Origin: Betaproteobacteria bacterium
GTDB lineage: Bacteria > Pseudomonadota > Gammaproteobacteria > Burkholderiales > SG8-39
Direction: 5' to 3'
DNA: 51,998 nt
NCBI GenBank assembly: GCA_005881575.1
Contig: VBCA01000035.1
Span: 1-51,998 of the forward strand
Shown here: positions 1-9,129 of the stretch, piece by piece
Numbering within the stretch: the stretch's first letter is position 1
Layout of the letters: the number at the start of each line of letters is the position of its first letter
Position numbers and translations under genes: made by a program
Notes under the pieces: model-generated
Told to the model about the DNA's origin: nothing
The model's database searches: none
The model's input: the letters and a program-made list of their open reading frames with translations, nothing else

Positions 1-990
1 CTTGGAACGCGCGGCACCGCTCTTGAGCAACTCGAACGCCTTCTCCACGCCGTCCTCAAGACTCGCCGCCTTGCCGGCAACGTAGATTGCGGCTCCGGCA
101 TTGAGCGCGACGACGTCACGCGCGGCTCCGGCCTTGTTTTCGAGCACCGCCACGACTACGTTTCGCGACTCTTCCACCGTAGTCACCCGAAGCGCTTTCG
201 GATCGTGCACGGGCAAGCCGAACCTTTCGGGGTGAATCGCGTACTCGAGAACCTTACCGTTTCTCAACTCTCCGATCATCGTCTGGCCGCTCACCGAGAT
301 CTCGTCCAAGCCTTCCAAGCCGTAGACGGCCATTGCGTGGCGCGCCCCGAGTCGCTGCAGAACCCGGACCTGGATTCCGACCAGATCGGGATGAAAAACT
401 CCCATCAACTGCGTCGACGCGCCCGCCGGATTGGTGAGCGGCCCCAGAATGTTGAACAGGGTGCGCACCCCAAGCTCCCGCCTCACTGCGGCGGCGTGCT
501 TCATCGCCGCGTGGTGCGCCGGCGCAAACATGAAGCCCAGCCCGATCTCGTCGATGCAGCGGCTCACTTGTTCGGGCTTCAGGTTGATGTTTGCGCCCAA
601 CGCCTCCAGCACGTCCGCGCTGCCCGACTGCGAAGACACGGCCCGGTTGCCGTGCTTGGCGACGCGACCCCCCGCCGCGGCGCAAACGAACATGGACGCG
701 GTCGAGATATTGAAGGTGTGCGCGCCGTCCCCTCCCGTGCCCACGATGTCCACCAAGTTGTCCGGATCCTTCACCGTAACCCGAGTCGCGAGCTCGCGCA
801 TCACCTGCGCCGCGGCAGTGATCTCGCCGATCGTTTCCTTCTTCACCCGCAACCCCACGATGATCGCCGCGATCATCACCGGCGAAATCTGTCCACTCAT
901 GATCTGCCGCATCAGGTCGAGCATTTCGTCGTGGAATATCTCGCGGTGCTCGATGGTCCGCGTCAACGCCTCCTGGACCGTGATGCTCAT
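1..990 (-). CDS. trpD: Anthranilate phosphoribosyltransferase, 3' end cut by window edge
   Basis: Transfers phosphoribose from PRPP to anthranilate, the second step of tryptophan synthesis in the cytoplasm. I translated the reverse strand by hand: 330 codons stay open from the ATG at 990 to base 1. The PRPP-binding GTGGDG motif lies near residue 86, followed by NISTAS and the KHGNR segment, and LGPLTNP lies further on, as in the family. The usual length is about 340, so only the last 10 or so residues are missing. The start overlaps the trpG stop by four bases (ATGA), which implies translational coupling. It is the third gene of trpE-trpG-trpD; trpC probably follows outside the window, but that is inference. 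Confidence 0.96.
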   Translation of the reverse strand, partial: MSITVQEALTRTIEHREIFHDEMLDLMRQIMSGQISPVMIAAIIVGLRVKKETIGEITAAAQVMRELATRVTVKDPDNLVDIVGTGGDGAHTFNISTASMFVCAAAGGRVAKHGNRAVSSQSGSADVLEALGANINLKPEQVSRCIDEIGLGFMFAPAHHAAMKHAAAVRRELGVRTLFNILGPLTNPAGASTQLMGVFHPDLVGIQVRVLQRLGARHAMAVYGLEGLDEISVSGQTMIGELRNGKVLEYAIHPERFGLPVHDPKALRVTTVEESRNVVVAVLENKAGAARDVVALNAGAAIYVAGKAASLEDGVEKAFELLKSGAARSK

Positions 991-1559
991 GCCGCCTCCC
1001 GTTGCAGGAAATTTTTCAAGAGCGCGTGTCCGTGCTCGGTGAGAAAGGACTCGGGGTGGAACTGCACGCCCTCCACGGGGAACTCGCGGTGGCGCACGCC
1101 CATGATCTCGCCGTCTTCGGACTCCGCCGTGACCTCCAGGCACCCGGGCAGGGTCGCCCGACGAATCGCAAGCGAATGATAGCGGGTCGCCACGAAGGGA
1201 CTCGGCAGTCCGCGAAACACACCGAGGCCCGAATGGCTGATCGCCGAGGTTTTTCCGTGCACGACTGTACCCGCATGCACGACCTCGCCGCCGAAAGCCT
1301 GGCCGATCGCCTGATGGCCGAGGCACACGCCCAGTATCGGGATCTGGCCGGCAAACTCGCGTATGGCCGCGAGCGAGATCCCCGCTTCAGCGGGAGTGCA
1401 GGGGCCCGGTGAGATGACGATGCCTCTCGGTTTCATCGCGGCGATGTCCGCCGCAGCGATCTCGTCGTTGCGAAACACTCTGACCTCCGCGCCCAGCTCG
1501 CCCAGATACTGCACCAGATTCCAGGTGAAGGAATCGTAGTTGTCGATCATCAGGATCAT
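987..1559 (-). CDS. trpG: Anthranilate synthase component II, glutamine amidotransferase
   Basis: Supplies ammonia from glutamine to TrpE. The 190-residue protein is a class I amidotransferase domain: the nucleophile is Cys79 in GVCLGHQ and the His168/Glu170 pair lies in VQFHPES. It is separate from both TrpE and TrpD, with no fusion. It overlaps trpE by four bases upstream and trpD by four bases downstream (ATGA at both ends). In many bacteria this subunit also serves PabB for folate synthesis; whether it does here cannot be seen. Confidence 0.96.
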   Translation of the reverse strand: MILMIDNYDSFTWNLVQYLGELGAEVRVFRNDEIAAADIAAMKPRGIVISPGPCTPAEAGISLAAIREFAGQIPILGVCLGHQAIGQAFGGEVVHAGTVVHGKTSAISHSGLGVFRGLPSPFVATRYHSLAIRRATLPGCLEVTAESEDGEIMGVRHREFPVEGVQFHPESFLTEHGHALLKNFLQREAA

Positions 1560-3031
1560 GCGCGCCTGTCCATTCCGCTCGAGGCGATCTCCGCAGCGCG
1601 CAGCACCGCCCGCGCCTTGGCGCGGGTTTCCTGCAATTCGCTTTCGGGTACCGAGTCCGCGACGATCCCGGCGCCCGCCTGCACGTGCATCTGCCCATTT
1701 TTCACAACAGCCGTGCGGATCGCAATAGCGAGGTCCATATCGCCGTTGAATCCCAGATAGCCAGCGGCACCCGCGTAGACGCCCCGCTTGTCAGGCTCGA
1801 GCTCGTCGATAATCTCCATGGCACGTACCTTGGGCGCGCCGCTCACGGTTCCGGCAGGAAATGCCGCGCGGAACACGTCGACGCAATCCAGCCCGTCCCG
1901 CAGCCTTCCTTCCACGTTCGAGACGATGTGCATCACGTGCGAGTAGCGCTCGACTGTCATCGTTTCGGTGAGCCGGACCGTCCCCGTCCCGGCCACGCGC
2001 CCGACGTCGTTGCGCCCCAGGTCGGCCAGCATCACGTGCTCCGCGCGCTCCTTCGGATCGGCGAGCAATTCGCGCTCCAATGCGACGTCCTCATCTTGCG
2101 TCCCCCCGCGGCGGCGCGTTCCGGCGATCGGGCGCACCGTGACCGTACCGCGCTCCAGACGCACCAGGATTTCGGGTGAGGCGCTGACCACTTGGAAGTC
2201 GCCGAAATCGAAATAGAACATGTACGGCGACGGATTGATCGAGCGCAAAGCCCGATACAGAGAGAGCGACGATCCGGCAAACGGACGCGACAAACGCTGC
2301 GACAGCACGACCTGCATGATGTCCCCGTCGTGAATGTACCGGATTGCACGGTCGACCGCGGCACGGAAGCTGTCCGCGTCGAAATTCGATGCGACCTCCG
2401 TCTCCGCGACACGCGTCTCGGAAGGCGGTGACAAAGGCAGTCTAAGCGCGCCCAGCAGTTCGCGCAGACGCGCTTGCGCGTCGTGCCAAGCGCGCGGCTT
2501 GGCCGGATTCGCGTAGACGACGAGATAGAGCTTGCCCGAGAGATTGTCGATGACGGCGAGCTCCTCGGATACGAGCAACAGCATGTCCGGGCAACCGAGC
2601 GCATCGGGCTTGAGCCATCCTCCGGCGAGCCGCGGCTCGATCCAGCGCACCGTGTCGTATCCGAAATATCCGACCAGGCCTCCGCAGAACCGGGGCAAGC
2701 CAGGGAGTTCCGCGACGCGATAGCGCGAAAGAAATTCGCGCACGAAAACGAGCGGATCGGCCGCCTGGGATTTTTCCGCGATAGCGTCTCCATGCATCAC
2801 CGTCACCAAGCTCCCGACGGCCCGCAACCTTACCGCAGCTGCCAGTCCGATGAACGAATAGCGCCCGAAGCGCTCTCCGCCCACTACGGACTCAAGCAGA
2901 TAGCTGTTGGAACGATTGGCAAGCTTCAGATATAGCGACAGCGGCGTCTCGAGATCGGCGAAGGTCTCGGCGAGGAGCGGAACGCGGTTGAAACCTTGAG
3001 CGGCAAGCCGCTGGAATTCTGCTTCGGTCAT
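1556..3031 (-). CDS. trpE: Anthranilate synthase component I
   Basis: Converts chorismate plus ammonia to anthranilate, the committed and feedback-inhibited step of tryptophan synthesis. At 491 residues it has full family length. The N-terminal LLES followed by GRYSFIG corresponds to the tryptophan-binding feedback region; PIAGTRRRG, the DLGRNDVGR segment and the C-terminal [11 protein letters not shown] and GAGIVADS segments are chorismate-enzyme signatures. The ATG at 3031 has GGAG a few bases upstream. An 18-codon ORF (3030 back to 3086) ends in TGA overlapping this ATG. The gene is preceded by the leader ORF at 3096-3158 and the promoter at 3195-3222, so control by tryptophan-dependent attenuation is likely. 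Confidence 0.97.
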   Translation of the reverse strand: MTEAEFQRLAAQGFNRVPLLAETFADLETPLSLYLKLANRSNSYLLESVVGGERFGRYSFIGLAAAVRLRAVGSLVTVMHGDAIAEKSQAADPLVFVREFLSRYRVAELPGLPRFCGGLVGYFGYDTVRWIEPRLAGGWLKPDALGCPDMLLLVSEELAVIDNLSGKLYLVVYANPAKPRAWHDAQARLRELLGALRLPLSPPSETRVAETEVASNFDADSFRAAVDRAIRYIHDGDIMQVVLSQRLSRPFAGSSLSLYRALRSINPSPYMFYFDFGDFQVVSASPEILVRLERGTVTVRPIAGTRRRGGTQDEDVALERELLADPKERAEHVMLADLGRNDVGRVAGTGTVRLTETMTVERYSHVMHIVSNVEGRLRDGLDCVDVFRAAFPAGTVSGAPKVRAMEIIDELEPDKRGVYAGAAGYLGFNGDMDLAIAIRTAVVKNGQMHVQAGAGIVADSVPESELQETRAKARAVLRAAEIASSGMDRRA

Positions 3032-3187
3032 GACTGCTCCACGAAAACGTTGCGGGGTACTGCGGGCGCGCGCAGCGCGCGCATGCGACTGCAGGCTAGC
3101 TGCGCCACCAGCGCCAGCTGCGCGATTGCACCCGTTTCCCGGCGTTTTCGAAGAGCACGGTTGACTTACCTTGCGTCTCGTTCAGAG
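3032..3187 (-). promoter_or_regulatory. trpE leader / putative attenuator
   Basis: In the RNA, GCGCAGC occurs twice, just before and just after the Trp codons of the leader ORF. Each copy is complementary over seven bases to GCUGCGC, which lies inside a very GC-rich hairpin downstream (GCGCGC, loop GCU, GCGCGC, about 3068-3084). The leader region and the downstream hairpin are therefore mutually exclusive, the logic of an antiterminator and terminator. The weak point is that no U-run directly follows the hairpin; the nearest, UUUU, is some 20 bases further on. Control could be by termination or by altering access to trpE. Confidence 0.55.
3096..3158 (-). CDS. Putative trp operon leader peptide (trpL-like)
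   Basis: A 20-codon ORF with a GTG start and TAG stop lies between the trpE promoter and trpE. Its end reads Ser-Trp-Arg-Trp-Trp-Arg-Ser, so three of its last six codons are TGG. Tryptophan is rare, so such a cluster directly upstream of trpE is the hallmark of a ribosome-stalling leader peptide. AAGG lies 10 bases before the GTG, and the predicted transcript starts about 30 bases upstream. A second GTG at codon 10 could give an 11-residue version with the same Trp cluster. No annotation pipeline would call an ORF this short. Confidence 0.72.
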   Translation of the reverse strand: MLFENAGKRVQSRSWRWWRS

Positions 3188-3194
3188 CGCCTAC

Positions 3195-3222
3195 TCTATA
3201 ACACCCCTGCGCGGCTTGTCCA
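3195..3222 (-). promoter_or_regulatory. Sigma-70 promoter of the trpEGD operon
   Basis: On the minus strand TGGACA (3222-3217) is followed after 16 bases by TATAGA (3200-3195), which has an extended -10 TG one base upstream. The -35 matches the consensus at five of six positions. The predicted start near 3188 gives a leader of about 155 bases before trpE, long enough for the attenuator. Confidence 0.6.
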
Positions 3223-3246
3223 GCTTGCGGGTTTTGACACCAGCAG

Positions 3247-4653
3247 CTAAAGCACTTTGCCAGGATTCATGATGCCGCGTGGGTCGAGAGCGCTCTTCAG
3301 TTTGCGCATCAGTTCCAGTTCGAGCGGCGACTTGTAGCGCTGGATCTCATCGCGTTTCAGCTGACCGAGCCCGTGCTCAGCGCTGATCGAGCCGCCGAAG
3401 CGCGCCACGTTGTCGTGCACGATGCGATTGATCGCCGGCGTATTCCTGACAAAAACATCCGCCGCAACCCCTTCGGGAGCCGATACGTTGTAGTGAAGGT
3501 TCCCGTCGCCGAGGTGTCCGAACGTCACCATGCGCACGCCCGCATGAGCGCGTGTGAGGTCCTGGTCTGTCGCCGAAATGAAATCGGCGATACTCGAGAT
3601 GGGAATAGACACGTCGTGCTTGATGTTCTGGCCCTCGTGCGCCTGCGCCTCGGAGATAAATTCACGCAGCTTCCAGAAAGCGCGGGCCTGTGTTTCACTC
3701 TGCGCGACCGCCGCGTCGAGAATGTTCTTCTCCTCCAGAGCCGCTTCGAGCATGCTTTCGACCAAGGCCCTGACGCCTTCACCCGACTGCGTGTCCGAGA
3801 GTTCCATCAGCACATAGTGAGGGAAGCGGCGCGGGAAAGGCGCGGCAGTATCCCTGAAGTGCTTCAGCACGAGAGCGAGGCAAAAATCGGAGAATAGCTC
3901 GAATCCCGTGAGCCTCTCGCCGCAGGCCTCCAAAGCCCGCTCCAGCAGTGCCAGAGCCTTTTCCGGACTTCGCAGCGCCACCACTGCGGTCGCACGAGAC
4001 TTGGGCAGGGGAAAGAGCTTTAGGACCGCAGCTGTGATTACGCCGAGCGTTCCTTCGGCACCGATGAAAAGCTGCTTTAGATCATAGCCGGTGTTGTCCT
4101 TGCGCAGGCCGCGCAATCCCTCCCATACCTCCCCGGAGGGCAGCACGACCTCGAGCCCCAGCACGAGCTCGCGGGCGTTGCCGTAGCGCAGTACCGCAGT
4201 GCCGCCCGCATTGGTTGAAAGATTGCCGCCGATTTCGCAACTGCCTTCGGCCGCAAGGCTCAAGGGGAAGAGGCGCCCCGCTTCTTCGGCGGCCTTCTGC
4301 AGCTTGGCCAACACACACCCGGCTTCGGCGGTCATCGTGTTGTTGCGCGCATCGACTTCGCGGATCCGGTTCATGCGCGACAGATTGAGGACGATCTGCG
4401 TACCGCTCGCGTCCGGGGTCGCCGCGCCGCAAAGGCCCGTGTTTCCCCCTTGAGGGACGATCGCCGTACGCGAGTCGGCGCACGCGCGCACCACCCCGGC
4501 CACCTCGGCGGTGGACGCAGGCCTGACGACGGCCGCCGGTTTACCGAGGTAGCGCTTTCGCCAGTCTGTCGCGTAGGGCACGACCTCAATCGGCGAGGTG
4601 ATCAGCCCCGCCGATCCGACTATGGCCTGGATTTCCTCGATGAGCGATCTCAA
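3247..4653 (-). CDS. FAD-linked D-2-hydroxyacid dehydrogenase (D-2-hydroxyglutarate dehydrogenase / GlcD-like)
   Basis: A 468-residue flavoprotein of the vanillyl-alcohol oxidase fold. The FAD domain shows PQGGNTG (residues 67-73), GSCEIGGN (137-144) and KDNTGYDLKQLFIGAEGTLG (about 185-204). The C-terminal substrate domain has the metal-binding GHLGDGNLH (His380, His387) and SAEHGLG (Glu426). The KDNTGYDLKQLFIG block resembles D-2-hydroxyglutarate dehydrogenase most closely, which would recycle the by-product of SerA; glycolate or D-lactate oxidation is the alternative. It is 45 bases downstream of rpe in the same direction and leads towards the trp promoter. In many betaproteobacteria this slot between rpe and trpE holds gph (phosphoglycolate phosphatase). 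Confidence 0.85.
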   Translation of the reverse strand: MRSLIEEIQAIVGSAGLITSPIEVVPYATDWRKRYLGKPAAVVRPASTAEVAGVVRACADSRTAIVPQGGNTGLCGAATPDASGTQIVLNLSRMNRIREVDARNNTMTAEAGCVLAKLQKAAEEAGRLFPLSLAAEGSCEIGGNLSTNAGGTAVLRYGNARELVLGLEVVLPSGEVWEGLRGLRKDNTGYDLKQLFIGAEGTLGVITAAVLKLFPLPKSRATAVVALRSPEKALALLERALEACGERLTGFELFSDFCLALVLKHFRDTAAPFPRRFPHYVLMELSDTQSGEGVRALVESMLEAALEEKNILDAAVAQSETQARAFWKLREFISEAQAHEGQNIKHDVSIPISSIADFISATDQDLTRAHAGVRMVTFGHLGDGNLHYNVSAPEGVAADVFVRNTPAINRIVHDNVARFGGSISAEHGLGQLKRDEIQRYKSPLELELMRKLKSALDPRGIMNPGKVL

Positions 4654-4698
4654 TTCGGCCCCTCGGCGCGGCCGCGCGGTGCTTCGCGATACCCGTCT

Positions 4699-5373
4699 TT
4701 AACCGACCGACTTGAGCGCATCCCGCATCCGCGAGATCGTCGCTCGATAGTCCTTCGAGCCGAAAATCGCGGAGCCCGCGACAAAGGTATCTGCCCCGGC
4801 GCGCGCGATTCCGGCGATGTTTCCGGCGTTCACGCCGCCGTCCACTTCCAGCATGATCGTGCGCCCCGTGTCCTCGATTTTCCTGCGCGCGTCGCGCAAC
4901 TTCTCCAGGGCGTGAGGGATGAATTGCTGCCCGCCAAATCCGGGATTCACCGACATGATGAGGACCAGGTCGAGTTTGTGCAGGACGTGATCGAGGCAGG
5001 ACAACGGTGTCGCGGGGTTCAACGCGAGGCCGGCCTTGCACCCCGAGTCGTGGATCAAGCCGACGGTGCGGTCGACGTGCTCGCTCGCCTCCGGGTGGAA
5101 GCTGATGATGTTGGCTCCAGAGCGCGCGAAATCCGGGATGATCCGATCGACGGGCCGGACCATCAAGTGTACGTCGATTACGCTCTCGGTAAGCGGGCGG
5201 ATTGCCTCGCACACGACAGGTCCCACGGTGAGGTTCGGGACGTAATGATTGTCCATCACGTCGAAGTGAATCATGTCGGCTCCGGCTGCGACGACCGCAG
5301 CCACTTCATCGCCGAGCCGCGCGAAGTTTGCCGACAGGATGCTCGGTGCGATTCGGAACGTACGCGCAGCCAT
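4699..5373 (-). CDS. rpe: Ribulose-phosphate 3-epimerase
   Basis: Interconverts ribulose 5-phosphate and xylulose 5-phosphate in the pentose phosphate pathway. The 224-residue TIM barrel begins with [13 protein letters not shown]. The metal and acid/base residues are visible: His36 and Asp38 in IHFDVMD, His69 in DVHLM, and Asp178 in EVDGGV. The phosphate-binding NPGFGGQ lies at 143-149. I chose the ATG at 5373 because the protein then starts like its homologues. The frame stays open upstream to 5991, but that would overlap divergent apaG and has no homology. It is divergent from apaG and first in a possible transcript with the FAD dehydrogenase. Confidence 0.96.
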   Translation of the reverse strand: MAARTFRIAPSILSANFARLGDEVAAVVAAGADMIHFDVMDNHYVPNLTVGPVVCEAIRPLTESVIDVHLMVRPVDRIIPDFARSGANIISFHPEASEHVDRTVGLIHDSGCKAGLALNPATPLSCLDHVLHKLDLVLIMSVNPGFGGQQFIPHALEKLRDARRKIEDTGRTIMLEVDGGVNAGNIAGIARAGADTFVAGSAIFGSKDYRATISRMRDALKSVG

Positions 5374-5466
5374 CTCGGGAAATTCTACTTGGATTCGCCC
5401 CGGGCCGCATGAAACGGCGATCATCCCGCCCTTGTCAGTCCGCGCGATTTCGTGTGGAATGACCGA

Positions 5467-5850
5467 ATGGTCGCGGAGAACAAATACGAGGTCACGGTTT
5501 CCTCGCAGACGCAGTACATCCCGGAACAGTCCGACGAGGAGAACGCCCGCTTCGTCTTCGCCTATACGATCACGATACGCAACGACGGAAACCTCCCCGC
5601 TCAACTGATCTCTCGGCACTGGATCATCACCGACGGCCGCAACCAGGTGCAGGAAGTGCGGGGGCTGGGCGTGGTCGGCGCTCAGCCGCTGCTCAAACCC
5701 GGGGAAAGCTTCGAGTACACGAGCGGCACCGCGATCGCGACGCCGGTCGGGACGATGCGAGGCAGCTACCAGATGGTGGCCGAAGACGGCACGCAGTTCG
5801 ACGCACCGATTCCCGAGTTCACGCTGTCCGTACCCCGCGTGTTGCACTAG
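5467..5850 (+). CDS. apaG: ApaG family protein
   Basis: A 127-residue ApaG/F-box-associated immunoglobulin-like beta-sandwich protein; the E. coli protein has 125 residues. The conserved [17 protein letters not shown] and GEGVVG-like [22 protein letters not shown] region are present. Its biochemical role is not settled; in enterobacteria it is linked to cobalt resistance and magnesium efflux. I chose ATG 5467, which begins MVAENKYEV as in homologues. A GTG at 5452 would add five residues. It is divergent from rpe, and its stop codon overlaps the stop of a small ORF on the other strand. Confidence 0.93.
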   Translation: MVAENKYEVTVSSQTQYIPEQSDEENARFVFAYTITIRNDGNLPAQLISRHWIITDGRNQVQEVRGLGVVGAQPLLKPGESFEYTSGTAIATPVGTMRGSYQMVAEDGTQFDAPIPEFTLSVPRVLH

Positions 5851-5966
5851 TGCCGATCGCGGTCTTCGTTTTCCCGCCTGCGCGGCAGCGTCCACCACAC
5901 GAGGAACGCGACAAGCGCGAGGGCAAGCCCCGCCTCGAGCACGATGATCCACAATCCGGAACTCAC
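5847..5966 (-). CDS. Putative small single-pass membrane protein (39 residues)
   Basis: A GTG-initiated ORF on the minus strand encodes about 39 residues: a short polar start, a continuous hydrophobic segment (residues 5-27, containing [19 protein letters not shown]) and a charged tail rich in Arg, Asp and Glu. GAGGG sits nine bases before the GTG, a good ribosome-binding site. It is convergent with apaG, the two TAG stops overlapping by two bases, and divergent from mltA. I do not recognise a family. The composition (membrane helix followed by a charged tail) is unlikely for random antisense sequence, but it could still be chance. Confidence 0.5.
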   Translation of the reverse strand: MSSGLWIIVLEAGLALALVAFLVWWTLPRRRENEDRDRH

Positions 5967-5999
5967 TTGGCGACGCCCTCTCTAAGCCCAAGGAAACCG

Positions 6000-7193
6000 A
6001 TGATAGAGCACTTGCGCTGGTGCTTGGTCGCGGCCGCGGCCTTGATTGCAGGCTGCGTTCTGCTGCCGCTGCCGGACGGAGCTTGCCCGTGTCCCGGGCC
6101 GCCTCCTGTCGCTCCTCGCATCAACGCGCTCGAGCCCGTCGATTTCGGAGCGTTGACGGGCTGGAAGGAGGGCGAGCAGGCGGCCGCCTGGCCCGCTTTC
6201 CTCGCATCCTGCCAGGCATTGCGGTGGCGCGAGGCGTGGCGCGGAGTGTGTGCGCGGGCGATGGAGCTGCGCTCACCGGGCGACGAGGAGGCGAGGCGTT
6301 TCCTGGAAGAAAATTTCACGCCGTGGCGTCTCGCCAACCCGGACGGCGCGACCGAGGGGCTGATCACGGGTTACTACGAACCGCTCCTGCGCGGCAGCCG
6401 CGCCAAGGCCGCACCGTTTCTTTATCCCCTTTACGGTCCTCCGGACGACCTGCTAACGATCGACCTTTCTGCGACCAACCCGGAGCTTCGCGGCATGCGC
6501 TTGCGCGGGCGCGTCGAGGGAAAACGTGTCGTGCCGTACTACTCGCGCGCGGAAATCGCTCGCGGTGCCGCGCCCGTCGCCGGAAAGGAGATTCTATGGG
6601 TCGACGATCCGATCGAGGCCTTTTTCCTCCAGATCCAGGGTTCCGGAAGGATCCAGCTCGAGGGCGGCGAGACGCTGCGTCTCGGCTACGCCGACCAGAA
6701 CGGCCATCCCTTTCAATCGATCGGGCGCTACCTCGTCGAGCGCGGTGAACTCCAGCTCAGCGAAGCTTCGATGCCTGCAATCAAGGCCTGGGCGGCGGCG
6801 AATCCGAAGCGTCTCGAGGAGCTCCTCAACCAGAACCCGAGCTTCGTGTTTTTTCGTGAACTGCCGCTCGCCGACCCGGCGAGCGGCCCCGTCGGCGCGC
6901 TCGGCGTTCCGCTCGCGCCGGGCCGCTCAATCGCGGTCGATCCGCGCTACGTTCCGCTTGGCGCTCCGGTATTTCTCGCGACGACGTTTCCGGCAAGCAC
7001 GACTGCGCTCACGCGCCTGGTCCTTGCTCAGGATGCGGGAGGTGCGATCCGCAATCCGGTGCGCGCGGATTTCTTCTGGGGGTTCGGTCCCGAAGCGGGC
7101 GCCCAAGCGGGCCGCATGCGGCAACAGGGGAGGATGTGGACCCTCCTCCCAAAGGACCTGAAGCCCGCTCCAGCCGGCGCTGTGACGCCCTGA
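6000..7193 (+). CDS. mltA: Membrane-bound lytic murein transglycosylase A
   Basis: Cleaves the glycan strand of peptidoglycan with formation of 1,6-anhydromuramic acid, acting as an outer-membrane lipoprotein. The 397-residue product starts with a lipoprotein signal ending in LIAGC (Cys about 19). The MltA domain runs from GYYEP (about residue 121) through [15 protein letters not shown] (about 201-215). The C-terminal 3D domain has [20 protein letters not shown], which carries the catalytic Asp. I chose ATG 6000 because it gives the signal peptide; the frame is open upstream to 5850 without signal or homology. It is convergent with dsbC, 22 bases away. Confidence 0.94.
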   Translation: MIEHLRWCLVAAAALIAGCVLLPLPDGACPCPGPPPVAPRINALEPVDFGALTGWKEGEQAAAWPAFLASCQALRWREAWRGVCARAMELRSPGDEEARRFLEENFTPWRLANPDGATEGLITGYYEPLLRGSRAKAAPFLYPLYGPPDDLLTIDLSATNPELRGMRLRGRVEGKRVVPYYSRAEIARGAAPVAGKEILWVDDPIEAFFLQIQGSGRIQLEGGETLRLGYADQNGHPFQSIGRYLVERGELQLSEASMPAIKAWAAANPKRLEELLNQNPSFVFFRELPLADPASGPVGALGVPLAPGRSIAVDPRYVPLGAPVFLATTFPASTTALTRLVLAQDAGGAIRNPVRADFFWGFGPEAGAQAGRMRQQGRMWTLLPKDLKPAPAGAVTP

Positions 7194-7215
7194 ACCCGGG
7201 TAGCCCGCCCAAAGT

Positions 7216-7917
7216 CTATTTCTTGGCCTCGCCGATCAGTTTGACCAGTTCTTCGGGTCGAGCGCCGAGGATTCTCTCCCCATTCGTCGTGAAGCTGGTC
7301 GGCGTGGCACGCACGCCGATTTTCTGACCGAGGGCAAGCCACTTATCGACCGGCGCGTTGCAGGCGGGAGCCGCCGCCGGCTCCCGGCCGTTCAACATGA
7401 AATCGTAGTACGCCTTGGCCCGGTCGGGCGCGCACCAGATGGTGCGCGCCTTGTCCGGCGACTCGGGCCGAAGAATGGGGTAGAGAAACGTGTAGATCGT
7501 GATGTCGTCCTGCCGCAACAGCGCGCGGTCGAGGCTCTTGCAATAGGGGCAGAAGGGATCGGCGAAAATCGCCACCACGCGCTTGCCGTTGCCGCGCACC
7601 TGCTTGATCGCGAGATCGAGCGGCAGATCATCGAACTTGATCGCCGTAAGTTTTTGCTGGCGCTCCTCGGTGAGATTCTTCTGAGAACGGGCGTCGATGA
7701 TCTCGCCCTTGAACACGAAGTTCACGTTCTCGTCGGTATAGAACAGCGTCTCCCCGACCACGATCTCATACAGGCCGCCATAGGAGGTCTTGGTCACGCT
7801 GTCCACCTTGATGCCGTCGAAGCGGGCCTCGACGCCTCGCCTCACCGAAGCCTCGTCGGCGAGCGCCGTCGCCGTAAAGACCGCAGCGAGAAATAGAGCC
7901 GACAGTCGCAAGCTCAT
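7216..7917 (-). CDS. dsbC: Thiol:disulfide interchange protein DsbC
   Basis: Periplasmic disulfide isomerase. The 233-residue protein has a signal peptide ending near ALA (residue 20), an N-terminal dimerisation domain (about 21-85), a linker helix and a thioredoxin domain. The active site CPYC lies at 123-126 and the cis-proline in RATPTSF. Two further Cys (TIWCAP and APACNAP) match the second structural disulfide of DsbC. Its ATG overlaps the stop of the upstream ubiquinone hydroxylase gene (ATGA). LptD and other exported proteins encoded in this window are plausible clients. Confidence 0.95.
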   Translation of the reverse strand: MSLRLSALFLAAVFTATALADEASVRRGVEARFDGIKVDSVTKTSYGGLYEIVVGETLFYTDENVNFVFKGEIIDARSQKNLTEERQQKLTAIKFDDLPLDLAIKQVRGNGKRVVAIFADPFCPYCKSLDRALLRQDDITIYTFLYPILRPESPDKARTIWCAPDRAKAYYDFMLNGREPAAAPACNAPVDKWLALGQKIGVRATPTSFTTNGERILGARPEELVKLIGEAKK

Positions 7918-9098
7918 GATGGTTCCCCGTGATGAATGCCCCCGCCTATCCCCATCGCGCGGCGCGCAAGCAGCGTCTTCACGACCGGATTGGAGTTCGT
8001 CAGGTTCAATCCAAAGTTCCGGATCCGCGCGGCTACTCGGTGGTTCGCATCGAATAGCCGGAACAACCCGTCGGTGACCCAGCGCAATGCGAGTATATCC
8101 TCGGCACGGGCGCGCTCATAGCGTCGCAGCAGGAGGCGATCTCCCGGGTCGGGGGCTCCGCGAACGAGGTCGGCGAGTGCGTGCGCGTCACCCAATCCCA
8201 GATTGACTCCCTGCCCGGCGAGCGGGTGCAAGACGTGCGCGGCGTCGCCGATGAGCGCGATCCTTCCCTGTGCCATCCGATCGGCAACCATGCGGCTCAA
8301 GGGAAAGGCGGCCGGCGGGGTGAGCGGCTCCAGGGCACCTAGAGCTGCGTCGCCCGCTTCGCTCACGCGAGCGCAAAACGCGGCGGGCGCGAGGCCGAGC
8401 AAATCGGTGGCGCGCGCCTCCGGTGCGGACCAGACGATCGACACGCGCCGGTCGGGCAAGGGCAGGTAGGCGAGTACGCCGTCGCCGCGAAACCATTGAT
8501 ACGCGATATTGCGATGGGGCTGCGCGCAGGCGAAATTGGCGACGACGCCGAGCTGCGCGTAGCTCCGGCTTCGCGCATCGATGCGCGCGGCGCGCCGCGT
8601 CCACGATTCCGCTCCATCGGCGCCGACCGCCAGTTTCGCTGTGACCACGGTGCCGTCTTCGAGACCGACTTCGACGCAATTCCCGGCGCGGCGCAGCTCC
8701 GAGGGCACCGCCGGACACAGCAGCGATAAATTTCCCTGATGCTCCAAGCCCTCCCACAGCACATGGTGAAGCCGGCTCGATTCGACGGTCACAGCGAGCT
8801 GCGGCGTCCCTGACTCGTAGGCGGAAAAATCCAGGCGCGAGCGCCCGTCATCACCGAAGACCCGCATGTCGTAAATCGGCGTGACGCGCCCGGCGTCGAG
8901 GCGCCGCCACGCACCGATGCGCTCGAGAAACGCCGTGCTCGCCGGAGTCAGCGCGTAGACTCGCGAATCCCAGTCCGCACCCGGCGAAGGCGGCGCCTTG
9001 CGCTCGACGAGGGCGAGCGTGAGGCCACTATTGGCGAGCGCCGCCGCCAGACCCGCCCCGGCAAGCCCTCCACCGACGATGACGATGTCGAAATCCAT
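7914..9098 (-). CDS. FAD-dependent ubiquinone biosynthesis hydroxylase (UbiH/UbiF/COQ6 family)
   Basis: A 394-residue class A flavin monooxygenase that hydroxylates the aromatic ring of a ubiquinone precursor. It has the dinucleotide-binding GGGLAGAGLA near the N-terminus, VGADGAES in the middle and GDAAHVLHPLAGQGVNLGLGDA towards the C-terminus. This is one of two such genes in the window (the other is at 28807). Which ring position each acts on cannot be told from motifs. I chose the ATG at 9098, directly before DFDIVIVGGG; an upstream ATG at 9149 would add 17 residues and run over the tRNA promoter. It is translationally coupled to dsbC. Confidence 0.9.
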   Translation of the reverse strand: MDFDIVIVGGGLAGAGLAAALANSGLTLALVERKAPPSPGADWDSRVYALTPASTAFLERIGAWRRLDAGRVTPIYDMRVFGDDGRSRLDFSAYESGTPQLAVTVESSRLHHVLWEGLEHQGNLSLLCPAVPSELRRAGNCVEVGLEDGTVVTAKLAVGADGAESWTRRAARIDARSRSYAQLGVVANFACAQPHRNIAYQWFRGDGVLAYLPLPDRRVSIVWSAPEARATDLLGLAPAAFCARVSEAGDAALGALEPLTPPAAFPLSRMVADRMAQGRIALIGDAAHVLHPLAGQGVNLGLGDAHALADLVRGAPDPGDRLLLRRYERARAEDILALRWVTDGLFRLFDANHRVAARIRNFGLNLTNSNPVVKTLLARRAMGIGGGIHHGEPS

Positions 9099-9129
9099 TG
9101 GTGGATTGTACCCGCGGAGGGAGTCTTCC

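Noticed and set aside
205-1179. Long plus-strand frames opposite trpD, trpE, lptD, purH and others
   Set aside because: They lie antisense to clearly conserved genes, are rich in Arg, His and Pro, and match no family; high GC makes such frames common.
3068-3084. The trp-leader hairpin as a classical rho-independent terminator
   Set aside because: The stem is very GC-rich but no U-run follows directly, so I report it as part of a putative attenuator and not as a terminator.
4699-5991. A 430-codon open frame that contains rpe plus a long N-terminal extension
   Set aside because: The extension is antisense to apaG, has no family resemblance, and rpe starts naturally at 5373.
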